From Hymenobacter latericoloratus (GTDB lineage Bacteria; Bacteroidota; Bacteroidia; Cytophagales; Hymenobacteraceae): a stretch of DNA of 64,000 nt. Each line of letters starts with the position of its first letter. The stretch's first letter is position 1. The notes below the pieces were generated by a model. That model was not told the DNA's origin. It saw only the letters and a list, made by a program, of their open reading frames with translations, and did not search any database. A program made the translations under genes and the position numbers. The stretch covers positions 1,100,962 to 1,164,961 of the forward strand of contig NZ_JACHNV010000002.1 of assembly GCF_014199535.1 (NCBI RefSeq). The letters run 5' to 3'. Shown here one piece after another: positions 8,603-17,590 of this stretch.

Positions 8603-11600
8603 TTAGTTATCAATACGGAACCCTAACCCGAATTGAATCAGCCCGTTCTCCGGCGACTTTTGGTAGGAAACCGACAAGGCCAGCTGATCGGAAACGGGCG
8701 CGATGTAGAAGCCCGCGCCGTAACCATCATGCCAGCCGTCGGGCGAGGAGCCTTTGAAGTACACGCGGCCTCTATCATAGAAACCGAACACCCCGTAGGA
8801 GAAGGGTAGGAAGGACGTTTGGACGCGGCCGAGGGCCAGACGCAGCTCAGTGTTCAGGTACAGGCTGGCGTCGCCGGTGAAGCGGTTGCGGTAATAGCCC
8901 CGCAGGTTTTCGCGCAGGCCCAGGCTGGTGAACTTGTAGAACGGAATGTCGTCGTCGTTGCCATAGTTCTTGCCGCCACCCCCTTTCACGACCAGCGTTA
9001 CCGGAATGCCGAGGCGGGCTGTGCCATAGTATTCGGCAAAGCCCTGGGTCAGGCCGAAGTTGCCTTTACTGCCGTTAAGCTGATGGTATGTGTCATGCTG
9101 TACCCGCAGGCGCACGCCGCGGCGGGCAAACTGCTGCCGGTCGCGCAAATCCACATCGAGCAGGGCATTTACGCCAATGAGTCGCTGAAAATCGGTGTTC
9201 GGAATCCGGTCGTCAGGCACAGGAATTAGTTGGCGTTCCAACTGGCCCAGAAAGCTGCCGGACGCATAGCTGGAGGTGTACTGCTCGTAGGTAGGCCCGA
9301 TGCGGAAGAGGCTGCGTTGCCAGAACACTCGTTCCGTAAAAGCATTCAGCGTGAAGCCTTTGTAGCGGGCTTTGTAGTACTTATCGTCGTAGAGGTCCTG
9401 GTCCTTACGGGTGTCGTTGCCGAGGCCAAAGAAGTTGTAGAAGGGGAAGAAGTTGCCGTACTCGGTGCGGGCGCCAATGTCCCACTTCCCGAAGGCGTAG
9501 CGGTGGCGCGTAGCCAGTGACACCTGAAAATTGCCGCCGCTCGAGCCCCGGATATCAAAGGAATACAGGTTCTTGAAGCCTGGTTTGCGGAAGCCCTGGC
9601 GCACGAAATCAACCCCGGCGCCTACCCCCAGTCCGTCGTTGGCATTCACGATGACGGTAGCGCGGGGCTTGTAGGTATTGTACTCAAACTCTTCCCGGTC
9701 GTAGCGGTTCACATCGGGCCGCGTGGAGGTGCGGTTGTCACTTTCAGAACCCAGCTTCAGGTCGGTATCGGGCACATCGTACACTTTGGTAAGGGTGCGC
9801 AGGCCGCCGGCCCGCGAGTCGTCCGTAATCTGGTCTTGGCCGTCGCCCCCGATGATGCGTACCAGCACGCTCTTTTTCGCCGAGCCTGTAACGGTAAACA
9901 CATCCTTGCCATCGAGGCCGTAAAGGCTGATTTCCTCGGTTTCGCGGGGCGAGAAGGTACGGTCAAACAGGGCGGGGCCGTTGGGCTCGTTGCCTTCCTT
10001 TGCCTTATCGAACATCTGCACCCGCACCTTGCCATCAGCCAGCCGCTCTACCCGAAATACCTCGGCTTTGTTGGAGCCCACTACGTCCACCCGCTTGGCC
10101 AGGAGCAGGTAGTATTCGTCGAGGGCCTGGGGTAGGGCGTTGATGCGGGCTTTGAGCTTGCGGTTCAGCTCGTCGGTGGAAAGCGCCTTGAGCTCGGGCG
10201 GCAGCGTGGCGGTTGCCTCGTCGATAGCAGCGGGGGTAATGTGCTCTTGCATGTAGCGGGCAATGTCCTGCCACTGCTCCCGGCTCAGGCTTTGCAGCAG
10301 GAACCGGTCGAGGTGGCGGGCGGGCCAGTTCAGGCTTTTCATATCGTGAAACTCCAGCTGGAAATCCTCGATGCTGGGTACGGCCCACTCCCGGTTCGCC
10401 AGGTAAGTCAGCACCCCGTTCCACTTAGTAAACGACTGGTCCCGGTCGCGCGGGATGGGCTTGTACACGGTTTTCTTCCCGTCTTTATAACCCGCCCATT
10501 TCCAGTTGTCCTCGTGCTTGCCGAAGTCGGCCACCAGCATATCGAAGGCGCGGGCGCGGCCCAGGTTCACGGCGTCGATGCGGTTGTCGTTGTCTTTGTA
10601 GAGCTGGCGGAAAAAGCTGAAGGAGCGCCGCACCTCGTCGGCGCCGCCAAAGCCGGGCAGGTTGGGCTTGGGGTCCACGGGGCGGTCTTCCAGAGTGCCG
10701 AACAGGCCGGCGTACTCCTGGCGGTAGGGGCCCAGCTGGCGGTTATCGGGCAACACAAACAGGCGCGGCCGCGCGTGCAGAATGTCGGTTTTATCGAGCA
10801 GGGAGCCGGTAACCAGCGCCGAGTAGGGGTGAGCCGTGGGGGTGATGTCGCGCAGCACGTCGGCGGCAAAGGAGCGGCGCAACTCCGGGGGCAGAATCCG
10901 GGTTACGTCCTTATCCACCGAGCGAAACACGTACTCTGAGGAGTCAGCGGCAATTAGTTTCAGGGAAGTAGTCTGGCGCCCGCCCCCACGGCCGAAGGGG
11001 CGCAAGCCGCCTTTTTCGGTGGCGAGGTTGAGGGTTTGCACCTGTACCGGCTGGGTCCAGGAAGTGCGGTATAAGTCGCCGAGCCAGAAACGCGACGATC
11101 CTTTACCGGCGTACTGCTTGCCCGCCGCCAGGGTCTGGGTGGCCTGGAAAGGCACATCGGGTTTGGTTTCCGCTACCCCCTTCGGCGCTGTAGGGCACTC
11201 CGGAATAAAGCTGTTCACGGGCACCTGGGGCAGCCGTGGCTCCTGGCAAGCTGACTGAAACAAAGTGGCCGCGTAGGCCTCCTTCACGGCGTTACTACCC
11301 CCCTCGAAGGTGTAGAAGGTAGTTTTGACGGTACCATCGGGGTAGTACTCCAGCTTCGAGAAGCCTTCGGCCGCCTCATTAAACTGGGAGCGGCCATTCA
11401 CACCTACGTGCTGTTTTTCCGCGAACGAGCCTGAAACCAAATGGTAGCTGCCCTCGGCCTGGGTGAGCTGCAGGCTGAAATCGTGGGCGGCGGCATACAC
11501 GGCGCCGGGGTGGTCTTTCAGAGTGTTCAGCATTTCCTTCCGGAACTGCTGATAGGCCGGGTTGGCCAGGTCGCGGGGCGAGCCCACGTTCTGGCGGTAG

Positions 11601-12331
11601 GCCGCGTAGATGGTGCCGGCTACGGGGGGTAGGAGGTGCCGGCTCAGGGGCATGTGGCCTCCGTAAACCCCATTGCTGATGACGGGCTGATGGCCCACCA
11701 GCAGCACGTTGCGGCCCTTGGTGTCATCCAGCACGTCCTGCAGCTGCTCCCGGAACTCCTCCTGGGTCATGGTTTTGCAGTCGGTATCCGGGGCTTCGGG
11801 CCGGTCAAAAGGATGAGTCCACCAGGGTGAGTTGATGGCAACCAAGCGAACCAGCGGGGCTACGTCCACGATTTCGGGGCCAGGGCAGCCGCCCGTGGGC
11901 ACGAAGGCATTCTGGCCGGGCAGTTTTTCCTCGATATACTTTTCGAGGCGGCGTACGCGCTTCAACCCATCGGGGCCGGAGTTCGCCCAGTCCTTGTCGC
12001 CGGGCACAAAATAGAGCTTGCCATTAGGCAGACCCTGCACCAAGGCAATAAGCGCATCAGCACGGGCGGTTTGGCCGGCCTGGCTTGAATCCTTACGGCT
12101 TCCTAAGCCCTCATTACCCACAATGTCGCCGAGGTGGACAACCGTGAAGGAGCCTGATTGCTGCTCTAAAGTCTGGCGCAGGGCCTGCAAACGACTGGCC
12201 GGGAGTTGGGCGGAGGCGGTATTGCCCAGCAGGAAAACCGTATGGGCCGGCGGCACGGTTTGGGCAAAGGTTGGAAAGGTGGCCGCCAGACCTAAACCAG
12301 TCAGCAGCGCGCAGGTGTAACGAAGGGGCAT
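8603..12331 (-). CDS. Metallophosphoesterase fused to Omp85/BamA-type surface-antigen beta-barrel
   Basis: A 1242-aa exported protein. It has a signal peptide (about 1-24, ending TFAQ), then a calcineurin-like phosphoesterase domain with HLGDIVGNEG (D69), GDKDW (111-115) and VGHQPVISNG (H214). A long middle region follows. The C-terminal 350 or so residues are beta-barrel sequence with alternating aromatic strands, ending FYDRGRVYF...GLGFRIDN like outer-membrane surface antigens. The usual first metal motif is replaced by LGNTAS, with Asn where an Asp is expected. I start at ATG 12331 because the longer frame adds about 160 non-conserved residues antisense to the next gene. The likely location is the outer membrane, with the phosphatase on the periplasmic side; the substrate is unknown. 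Confidence 0.85.
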   Translation of the reverse strand: MPLRYTCALLTGLGLAATFPTFAQTVPPAHTVFLLGNTASAQLPASRLQALRQTLEQQSGSFTVVHLGDIVGNEGLGSRKDSSQAGQTARADALIALVQGLPNGKLYFVPGDKDWANSGPDGLKRVRRLEKYIEEKLPGQNAFVPTGGCPGPEIVDVAPLVRLVAINSPWWTHPFDRPEAPDTDCKTMTQEEFREQLQDVLDDTKGRNVLLVGHQPVISNGVYGGHMPLSRHLLPPVAGTIYAAYRQNVGSPRDLANPAYQQFRKEMLNTLKDHPGAVYAAAHDFSLQLTQAEGSYHLVSGSFAEKQHVGVNGRSQFNEAAEGFSKLEYYPDGTVKTTFYTFEGGSNAVKEAYAATLFQSACQEPRLPQVPVNSFIPECPTAPKGVAETKPDVPFQATQTLAAGKQYAGKGSSRFWLGDLYRTSWTQPVQVQTLNLATEKGGLRPFGRGGGRQTTSLKLIAADSSEYVFRSVDKDVTRILPPELRRSFAADVLRDITPTAHPYSALVTGSLLDKTDILHARPRLFVLPDNRQLGPYRQEYAGLFGTLEDRPVDPKPNLPGFGGADEVRRSFSFFRQLYKDNDNRIDAVNLGRARAFDMLVADFGKHEDNWKWAGYKDGKKTVYKPIPRDRDQSFTKWNGVLTYLANREWAVPSIEDFQLEFHDMKSLNWPARHLDRFLLQSLSREQWQDIARYMQEHITPAAIDEATATLPPELKALSTDELNRKLKARINALPQALDEYYLLLAKRVDVVGSNKAEVFRVERLADGKVRVQMFDKAKEGNEPNGPALFDRTFSPRETEEISLYGLDGKDVFTVTGSAKKSVLVRIIGGDGQDQITDDSRAGGLRTLTKVYDVPDTDLKLGSESDNRTSTRPDVNRYDREEFEYNTYKPRATVIVNANDGLGVGAGVDFVRQGFRKPGFKNLYSFDIRGSSGGNFQVSLATRHRYAFGKWDIGARTEYGNFFPFYNFFGLGNDTRKDQDLYDDKYYKARYKGFTLNAFTERVFWQRSLFRIGPTYEQYTSSYASGSFLGQLERQLIPVPDDRIPNTDFQRLIGVNALLDVDLRDRQQFARRGVRLRVQHDTYHQLNGSKGNFGLTQGFAEYYGTARLGIPVTLVVKGGGGKNYGNDDDIPFYKFTSLGLRENLRGYYRNRFTGDASLYLNTELRLALGRVQTSFLPFSYGVFGFYDRGRVYFKGSSPDGWHDGYGAGFYIAPVSDQLALSVSYQKSPENGLIQFGLGFRIDN

Positions 12332-12423
12332 AGAGGAGGGGAGTGTAGAACCCACTTCTACGCAGGAATCAGCAATCCGATTTAATCCGGCTTTAATTTC
12401 AGGACTGATCCTTAAAGGCAGCC

Positions 12424-12981
12424 TTACGAAGCCACCGATGCGGTAGCAAACCGCCGCAGTAACTTCTGCGCCAGCAGCATCACTAAGCATGGCACTAGCA
12501 CCCAGTTTACTTCGCTGCGAAGCACGCGGGCACCCCACTCGCCCAGAAAGTTTTTCACCCCAATCGGCGACACGGCAACGGGTCGGAAATCGAAGAAGTA
12601 CCGCTCCGGTTGGAACGGGCTGTAAAAGGCAACCCCCAGTCCACCGGTGGTCATGGCATCGAGCACGCCGTGCGAGGCCGTTGCCAGAAACAGCAGCAGC
12701 CACAGGCGCATTGGGGGCGGGGCGGGGGTAGGCCCTGGGCGCAGCCGACCTAGCCCCGTACCAATGGAAGCTACTACCCCCGCCGCCAGCAGCGAATGGC
12801 TTATTCCCCGGTGGCCCCACAGGCTGCCGTAGGCGACGTGAAATTTAAAGCCCACTACATCTGCATCGGGCAGGAAAGCACAAGCGGCGGCCAGCACCCA
12901 GTAGGGCCAGTGGCGGCGGTCGGGCAGCAGAAGCTTGCCCACGGTAGCGCCCAGTACGCAGTGTCCGAAGATAGAGGCCAT
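12424..12981 (-). CDS. DUF457/YdjM-type membrane metal-dependent hydrolase
   Basis: A 185-aa inner-membrane protein. The conserved metal-ligand pattern is present: SIFGHCVLG at the N-terminus, FLPDADVVG, WGHRGISHS and ATASHGVLDAMT. Four or so hydrophobic segments surround these motifs. Relatives include the LexA-regulated YdjM family; their substrate is not known. It lies upstream of the metallophosphatase gene on the same strand, with a 92-bp gap. Confidence 0.85.
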   Translation of the reverse strand: MASIFGHCVLGATVGKLLLPDRRHWPYWVLAAACAFLPDADVVGFKFHVAYGSLWGHRGISHSLLAAGVVASIGTGLGRLRPGPTPAPPPMRLWLLLFLATASHGVLDAMTTGGLGVAFYSPFQPERYFFDFRPVAVSPIGVKNFLGEWGARVLRSEVNWVLVPCLVMLLAQKLLRRFATASVAS

Positions 12982-13017
12982 AAGTGGGGTAGGGAGATGC
13001 GCCGGAAACCAGGAAAG

Positions 13018-13707
13018 CTACTCGGCCTGTAGCTCTGTGGCTACCCGGGGCACGCCCGTGGAAGCCGGCTCCGTTATGAAGTGCAGGTTGGGTCGGGAAG
13101 TGACGGGTGGGCGGCTGGGGTCGATGATATAAACGGGGGTAGTGCGCGGCACATAGTCAAGGAGGCCCGCCGCCGGGTACACCTGCAGAGAAGTACCGAC
13201 TACCATAAATACATCGGCGGTGGCGGCTTCTGCGGCAGCGCGCTCCATCAGGGGCACGGCTTCCCCAAACCATACAATATTAGGGCGCAGCTGGTGACCT
13301 TTCTCGCACAGGTCGCCCAGCTCAATCAGGTCATCATCCATGGGATAAATCAATTGATCAAAGTAGGAGCTGCGCGATTCAAACAGCTTGCCGTGCAAGT
13401 GCATGACGTTCGAGGAGCCGGCCCGCTCGTGCAGGTCGTCCACGTTCTGGGTGATGATGACTACCTCGAACTGGTCTTCCAACGCGGCCAATGTCAGGTG
13501 TCCGGCGTTGGGCTGAGCCGCCCGGGCCGCGGCCCGGCGCTGATTGTAGAACTCCAGCACCAGCGCGGGGTTTTTCGCCCAACCTTCGGGGGTAGCTACT
13601 TCCTCAATCCGGTGTCCTTCCCAAAGTCCATCGGAGCCACGGAAGGTGGCCAGGCCACTCTCCGCGGAAATGCCGGCCCCGGTCAGGGCTACAAGTTTCT
13701 TTTTCAT
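13018..13707 (-). CDS. cobB: NAD-dependent protein deacylase, sirtuin class III type
   Basis: A 229-aa sirtuin that removes acyl groups from lysine using NAD. Motifs are LTGAGISAESGL for NAD binding, TQNVDDLHERAGS, and HLHG with catalytic H105. Y54 and R57 in FYNQRR form the Tyr-xx-Arg pair that in SIRT5 and E. coli CobB recognises succinyl or malonyl lysine. The usual four zinc Cys are absent: between HLHG and LRPNIVWFGE only one Cys is present. The gene is 36 bp upstream of the DUF457 gene, so the two may be co-transcribed. Confidence 0.93.
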   Translation of the reverse strand: MKKKLVALTGAGISAESGLATFRGSDGLWEGHRIEEVATPEGWAKNPALVLEFYNQRRAAARAAQPNAGHLTLAALEDQFEVVIITQNVDDLHERAGSSNVMHLHGKLFESRSSYFDQLIYPMDDDLIELGDLCEKGHQLRPNIVWFGEAVPLMERAAAEAATADVFMVVGTSLQVYPAAGLLDYVPRTTPVYIIDPSRPPVTSRPNLHFITEPASTGVPRVATELQAE

Positions 13708-13780
13708 AAGTCGAGAGACGGTGCTTAGGAACTAGACGAGGCTTTGGGCCCACAGGTTGGGTAGGAAATACGGGCCGGAG

Positions 13781-14668
13781 CTACTCAAACCGCCCCAATT
13801 CATGGCGGCTGAAGGTCCACTCCGGCGTATACACATGCTGCTTGTCGGCCTCCAGATTAAACCACGCCCCGGCTTTGGGCTGCGGGCCAGCTTTCAACAC
13901 ATGCACCTGCTGGGCCGGCATGTAGCTCTGAGCTAGTAACACCAGCCGCCGGCCCGTAGCCGGCTGGGTTGCTACATCCAGCACCAGTACCGCATGCCCC
14001 GGCGAACCACCCCGAATAAGCACGTCGCCGGGCTGCACCTGCGCCAGGGGCATCGGCCGCAGCTCTTTGCTCAAGGAAAGCGTACCGGCGTAAGTAAAAA
14101 TCTGGTCGAGGTAGCGGCGGAAGGTAGCGTGGTCGGGCTTCTCCACGGATTTGGGGGTAGGCACCACGTCGTTGCCTACTACCCGAAAGCCCCGGCCCTG
14201 GTACCAGTCCTGAAACCGAATATCGTGGCCGCTGGTCAGGTGAAAGTGCACTTGGTCGGGGTTCTGGCTGAACTGATACTCCGCCCGCAGCCGAATGACG
14301 GCATCGGCGCACTGTTGCAGGTCGCGGGTTCCTACGTCTAAATCCAGCACGGCGGCGTGCACATCCTGGCGGTCCTTGAGCTTGCTGTTGTGCAGGTGTA
14401 CCGCGGTGCCGGTCGGTAGCAGCGGCACCTCCCGCAGCCAGGCCCCAAACGAGCCGGGTGCTACCGCTACGCGCTGGTAGCCCGCCGGCACCGGAAACCG
14501 GGCCGCCAGGGTTTGGCCCGAGCGGTAACGTCCGGCCGGCAGCCAGGGGTAGTGGTTCAGCGGAGGGGTTAAGGTATCAGGAAGGGGTAGTAAAAGGGGC
14601 GAAGTAGCCGGCGCATACGACATAACAGCGCTTAGGCCAGCACTCAATAGAATAATCTTACCAAGCAT
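13781..14668 (-). CDS. DUF4846 domain protein, exported
   Basis: A 295-aa protein with a signal peptide (about residues 1-18). The rest matches the DUF4846 pattern: YPWLPAG near the start, PGSFGAWLREVPL, DLDVGTRDLQQCADAVIRLRAEY, a GNDVVPTP segment and PGDVLIRGGSPGHAVLVLDVA. The last motif resembles the Cys/His hydrolase fold of NlpC-type proteins, but no function is established. It is probably periplasmic. It is separate from topA by a terminator. Confidence 0.82.
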   Translation of the reverse strand: MLGKIILLSAGLSAVMSYAPATSPLLLPLPDTLTPPLNHYPWLPAGRYRSGQTLAARFPVPAGYQRVAVAPGSFGAWLREVPLLPTGTAVHLHNSKLKDRQDVHAAVLDLDVGTRDLQQCADAVIRLRAEYQFSQNPDQVHFHLTSGHDIRFQDWYQGRGFRVVGNDVVPTPKSVEKPDHATFRRYLDQIFTYAGTLSLSKELRPMPLAQVQPGDVLIRGGSPGHAVLVLDVATQPATGRRLVLLAQSYMPAQQVHVLKAGPQPKAGAWFNLEADKQHVYTPEWTFSRHELGRFE

Positions 14669-14731
14669 ACGAAACCAGATATTAAGTAGAGCTAATATAA
14701 CGGGTTAGACTAGCTGATATTGGGTGTATGC

Positions 14732-14768
14732 GCAAAATAAAAAGGCCCACCTGCTGTAGGTGAGCCTT
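14732..14768 (-). terminator. Intrinsic terminator of topA
   Basis: Read on the minus strand, the stem aaggc-x-tcacct / aggtg-x-gcctt (14742-14768, one mismatch) is followed by tttttatttt. It lies 25 bp past the topA stop. Confidence 0.85.
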
Positions 14769-14792
14769 CTTTCAAGAAAATCAGGATTCAGG

Positions 14793-17258
14793 TTATTTGG
14801 CCTTGCCGGTTGCTTTTTTAGCGGTAGTGCTGGTTGCCTTTTTCGCCGCTGGCTTTTTAGCGGCGGGTTTTTTAGCGGCCGTTTTCTTAGCCGGGGTATC
14901 GGCCTTTTCAGCAGCTTCAGGTGCTGCCTTCTTCGCAAAGCGGCCCCCTTTGGCCGGCTTGTCGGGGGTAGCCTCCGCCAGCTCCAGGCAGCGCTCCAGG
15001 GTCAGGCCGGCCGGGTCCTCGCCCTTCGGAATCTTTACATTCTTCTTGCCCGCCACAATGTAGGGCCCGAAGCGGCCATTCAGCACCTGCACGTCGGGGT
15101 TCTCGGGGAACTCCTTAATCAGGCGTTCGGCATCGGCTTTGCGCTTGGCCTCAATCAGGTCAATGGCTTCCTGGGCCGTGATGGTGTGCGGGTCCTGCTC
15201 CTTAGTTAAGGAGTAGAACTTGCTGTCGTGGCGGATATAAGGACCAAACCGGCCGAGGGCGGCAGTCATATCCTTGTCCTCAAACTGGCCCACAATGCGC
15301 GGCAGCTTGAACAGGTCCAGGGCCTCTTCCAGGGTGATGCTCTCAATAAACTGGCCCTTGCGCAGGCTGGCGTACACCGCCTTTTCTTCCGAGCCTTCCT
15401 TCGGCTCAATCTGTACGTAAGGCCCGAAACGACCCAGCCGCGCCGTGATTTTCTGCCCGGTTTCGGGGTGAGTCCCGATTTCACGGTTGCTGCCCAGGGT
15501 GCTGCGCTCAATGTCCTGGCCACGCTCCACAGTTTCATGGAAAGTGCCATAGAAACCAGCCAGCATATCGGTCCACTGCTCCTGCCCGTCGGCAATGCGG
15601 TCAAACTCGTCCTCCACCTTCGCCGTGAACTGATAATCAACGATTACCGGGAAATGCTCCACCAGGAAGTCGTTAACTACCATGGCCGTGTCGGTAGGGA
15701 AAAGCTTGGCCTTATCGGCGCCGTAGGTTTCGGTTTTTACCTCCGTTTTCACCTCGGCACCGTCCAGCGTCAGCACATGGAATTTACGCTCTTTGCCTTC
15801 GCGCGAGTCCTTTTCCACGTAGCCGCGCTTCTGAATGGTGCTGATGGTGGGTGCATAGGTGGAAGGACGGCCAATACCCATTTCTTCCAGCTTTTTCACC
15901 AGCGAGGCCTCGGTGTAGCGGGCGGGCGGCGTGGCGTAGCGCTCCGTGGCGCGCAGCTGCTGCAGGGGCAGCTCCTGGCCTACGCTCAGGGGCGGCAGCC
16001 CTCGCGAAAACGACGATTCGCCGTCTTGCTCTTCGTCATCCTTGCTTTCGGCGTAAGCCTTCAGAAAACCTTCAAACGTGATGACCTCGCCGGTAGCGGT
16101 GAGAGTAGTGCCGGGCTGGGTGCTGATGCCAATGGTAGCCACCGTGCGCTCAATCACGGCGTCGGCCATTTGCGAGGCCAGGGCACGCTTCCGGATCAGG
16201 TCGTAGAGGCGCTGCTCCTGCGAATCGGAGCCCGCCTTTACCAGCGCGAAGTCGGTGGGGCGGATGGCTTCGTGGGCTTCCTGGGCCGAGGCCGACTTGG
16301 TTTTGAACTGCCGGGTGTGGGCGTACTCCGCACCGTAGGCGGCCGTAATGGCTTCCTTGGCGGCGCCCAGCGCATCCTGCGACAGGTTCACGGAGTCTGT
16401 CCGCATGTAGCTGATCTTGCCCGCTTCGTACAGCTTCTGGGCCACGCTCATAGTCTGAGCCACCGAGAAGCCCAGCTTGCGCGAGGCTTCCTGCTGCAGG
16501 GTAGAGGTAGTAAAAGGCGGCGCCGGGCTGCGTTTACCGGGCTTCTTCTCCAGGTTCTCAATGCGGTAAGCTGCCCCCACGCACCGGGCGAGGAAGGCTT
16601 CGGCCTCTTCGCGGGTCTTAAAGCGGGTAGGAAGCTCGGCCTCCAACACGGCGCCCCGGCCCGCATCGAAGCGAGCTACTACGCGGTAGGCCGAGGACGT
16701 CTTGAACTGGCTGATTTCCCGTTCCCGCTCTACCACCAGCCGCACGGCCACCGACTGCACCCGCCCAGCCGACAGGCCAGTCTTTACTTTTTTCCAGAGC
16801 ACCGGGCTCAGCTCGAAGCCCACGAGACGGTCGAGTACGCGGCGGGCCTGCTGGGCATTCACCAGGTTCAGGTCAATTTCCCGGGGCGTGGCAATGGCAT
16901 TGAGAATAGCGTTCTTCGTGATTTCGCGGAACACAATGCGCCGCGTCTTCTCGTCGTTGAGGTTCAACGTTTCAGCCAGGTGCCAGGAAATGGCTTCGCC
17001 CTCACGGTCATCGTCACTGGCCAGCCAAACGGTTTCTGCTTCCTTGGCAAGCTTCTTCAACTGGCTGATTACCTCCCGCTTATCAGCCGACACTACATAG
17101 GTGGGCTTAAAGCCATTGGCAATATCAATGGCATTATTGTCCTTGGGCAAGTCGCGGACGTGGCCGAAGCTGGACTTTACCACGAAGTCCTTGCCCAGGT
17201 AGCCCTCGATGGTTTTGGCCTTGGCAGGAGATTCGACGATGACTAGATTTTTAACCAT
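14793..17258 (-). CDS. topA: DNA topoisomerase I (type IA)
   Basis: An 821-aa enzyme that relaxes negative supercoils by single-strand passage. The TOPRIM domain begins VKNLVIVESPAKAKTI and contains SDDDREGEAISWHL. The active-site Tyr is Y284 in SYMRTDS. Cys-type zinc fingers are absent; instead three GRFGPY repeats (C-terminal topoisomerase modules) occupy about residues 600-760. The last 50 residues are an Ala/Lys-rich tail (AAKKPAAKK repeats) like histone H1 and likely help DNA binding. A weak -7-like element (AACTTTTG on the minus strand, near 17309-17316) lies upstream. Confidence 0.96.
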   Translation of the reverse strand: MVKNLVIVESPAKAKTIEGYLGKDFVVKSSFGHVRDLPKDNNAIDIANGFKPTYVVSADKREVISQLKKLAKEAETVWLASDDDREGEAISWHLAETLNLNDEKTRRIVFREITKNAILNAIATPREIDLNLVNAQQARRVLDRLVGFELSPVLWKKVKTGLSAGRVQSVAVRLVVEREREISQFKTSSAYRVVARFDAGRGAVLEAELPTRFKTREEAEAFLARCVGAAYRIENLEKKPGKRSPAPPFTTSTLQQEASRKLGFSVAQTMSVAQKLYEAGKISYMRTDSVNLSQDALGAAKEAITAAYGAEYAHTRQFKTKSASAQEAHEAIRPTDFALVKAGSDSQEQRLYDLIRKRALASQMADAVIERTVATIGISTQPGTTLTATGEVITFEGFLKAYAESKDDEEQDGESSFSRGLPPLSVGQELPLQQLRATERYATPPARYTEASLVKKLEEMGIGRPSTYAPTISTIQKRGYVEKDSREGKERKFHVLTLDGAEVKTEVKTETYGADKAKLFPTDTAMVVNDFLVEHFPVIVDYQFTAKVEDEFDRIADGQEQWTDMLAGFYGTFHETVERGQDIERSTLGSNREIGTHPETGQKITARLGRFGPYVQIEPKEGSEEKAVYASLRKGQFIESITLEEALDLFKLPRIVGQFEDKDMTAALGRFGPYIRHDSKFYSLTKEQDPHTITAQEAIDLIEAKRKADAERLIKEFPENPDVQVLNGRFGPYIVAGKKNVKIPKGEDPAGLTLERCLELAEATPDKPAKGGRFAKKAAPEAAEKADTPAKKTAAKKPAAKKPAAKKATSTTAKKATGKAK

Positions 17259-17477
17259 AGGGGGTGGGAAACGCTAGGCTTGTTTCGTAGGAAACGGCGG
17301 GTGCAGCGCAAAAGTTGAATTTTGCCGCAAAGATGCTGGAATAATCCGGCCTGGCAGCGCTGACAATAGAATATTAGCCTCGCCGCAGGCCGTTATGACC
17401 GGCAGTGAGTACCGTTGTTTAAGGCAATTAGTTCACAATCCGGGAGTTATTAGGCAGTAGTAACTTTTTGGGAAGAA

Positions 17478-17509
17478 TTGTGAGCTGACAAGTCTATTCG
17501 CTACCTTTG
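17478..17509 (+). promoter_or_regulatory. Candidate promoter of the chemosensory operon
   Basis: TTG at 17478-17480 and TACCTTTG at 17502-17509, separated by 21 bp, fit the Bacteroidota -33/-7 arrangement. Transcription would start near 17516, leaving a leader of about 75 nt before the receptor gene. The leader contains a small hairpin (gaaccc...ggggttc, 17519-17539). The rest of the 17259-17590 gap shows no gene. Confidence 0.65.
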
Positions 17510-17590
17510 CCTGTTCCTGAACCCTGCTATCTGGGGTTCTGTTAGTGCACCGCCTTGCTTTCAAGCAGGTTTCGCTACCACACCTAGTTT

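Noticed and set aside
15228..17246. 672-codon open frame antisense to topA
   Set aside because: It lies fully opposite a clear topA and has a low-information, Arg/Leu/Gly-rich composition.
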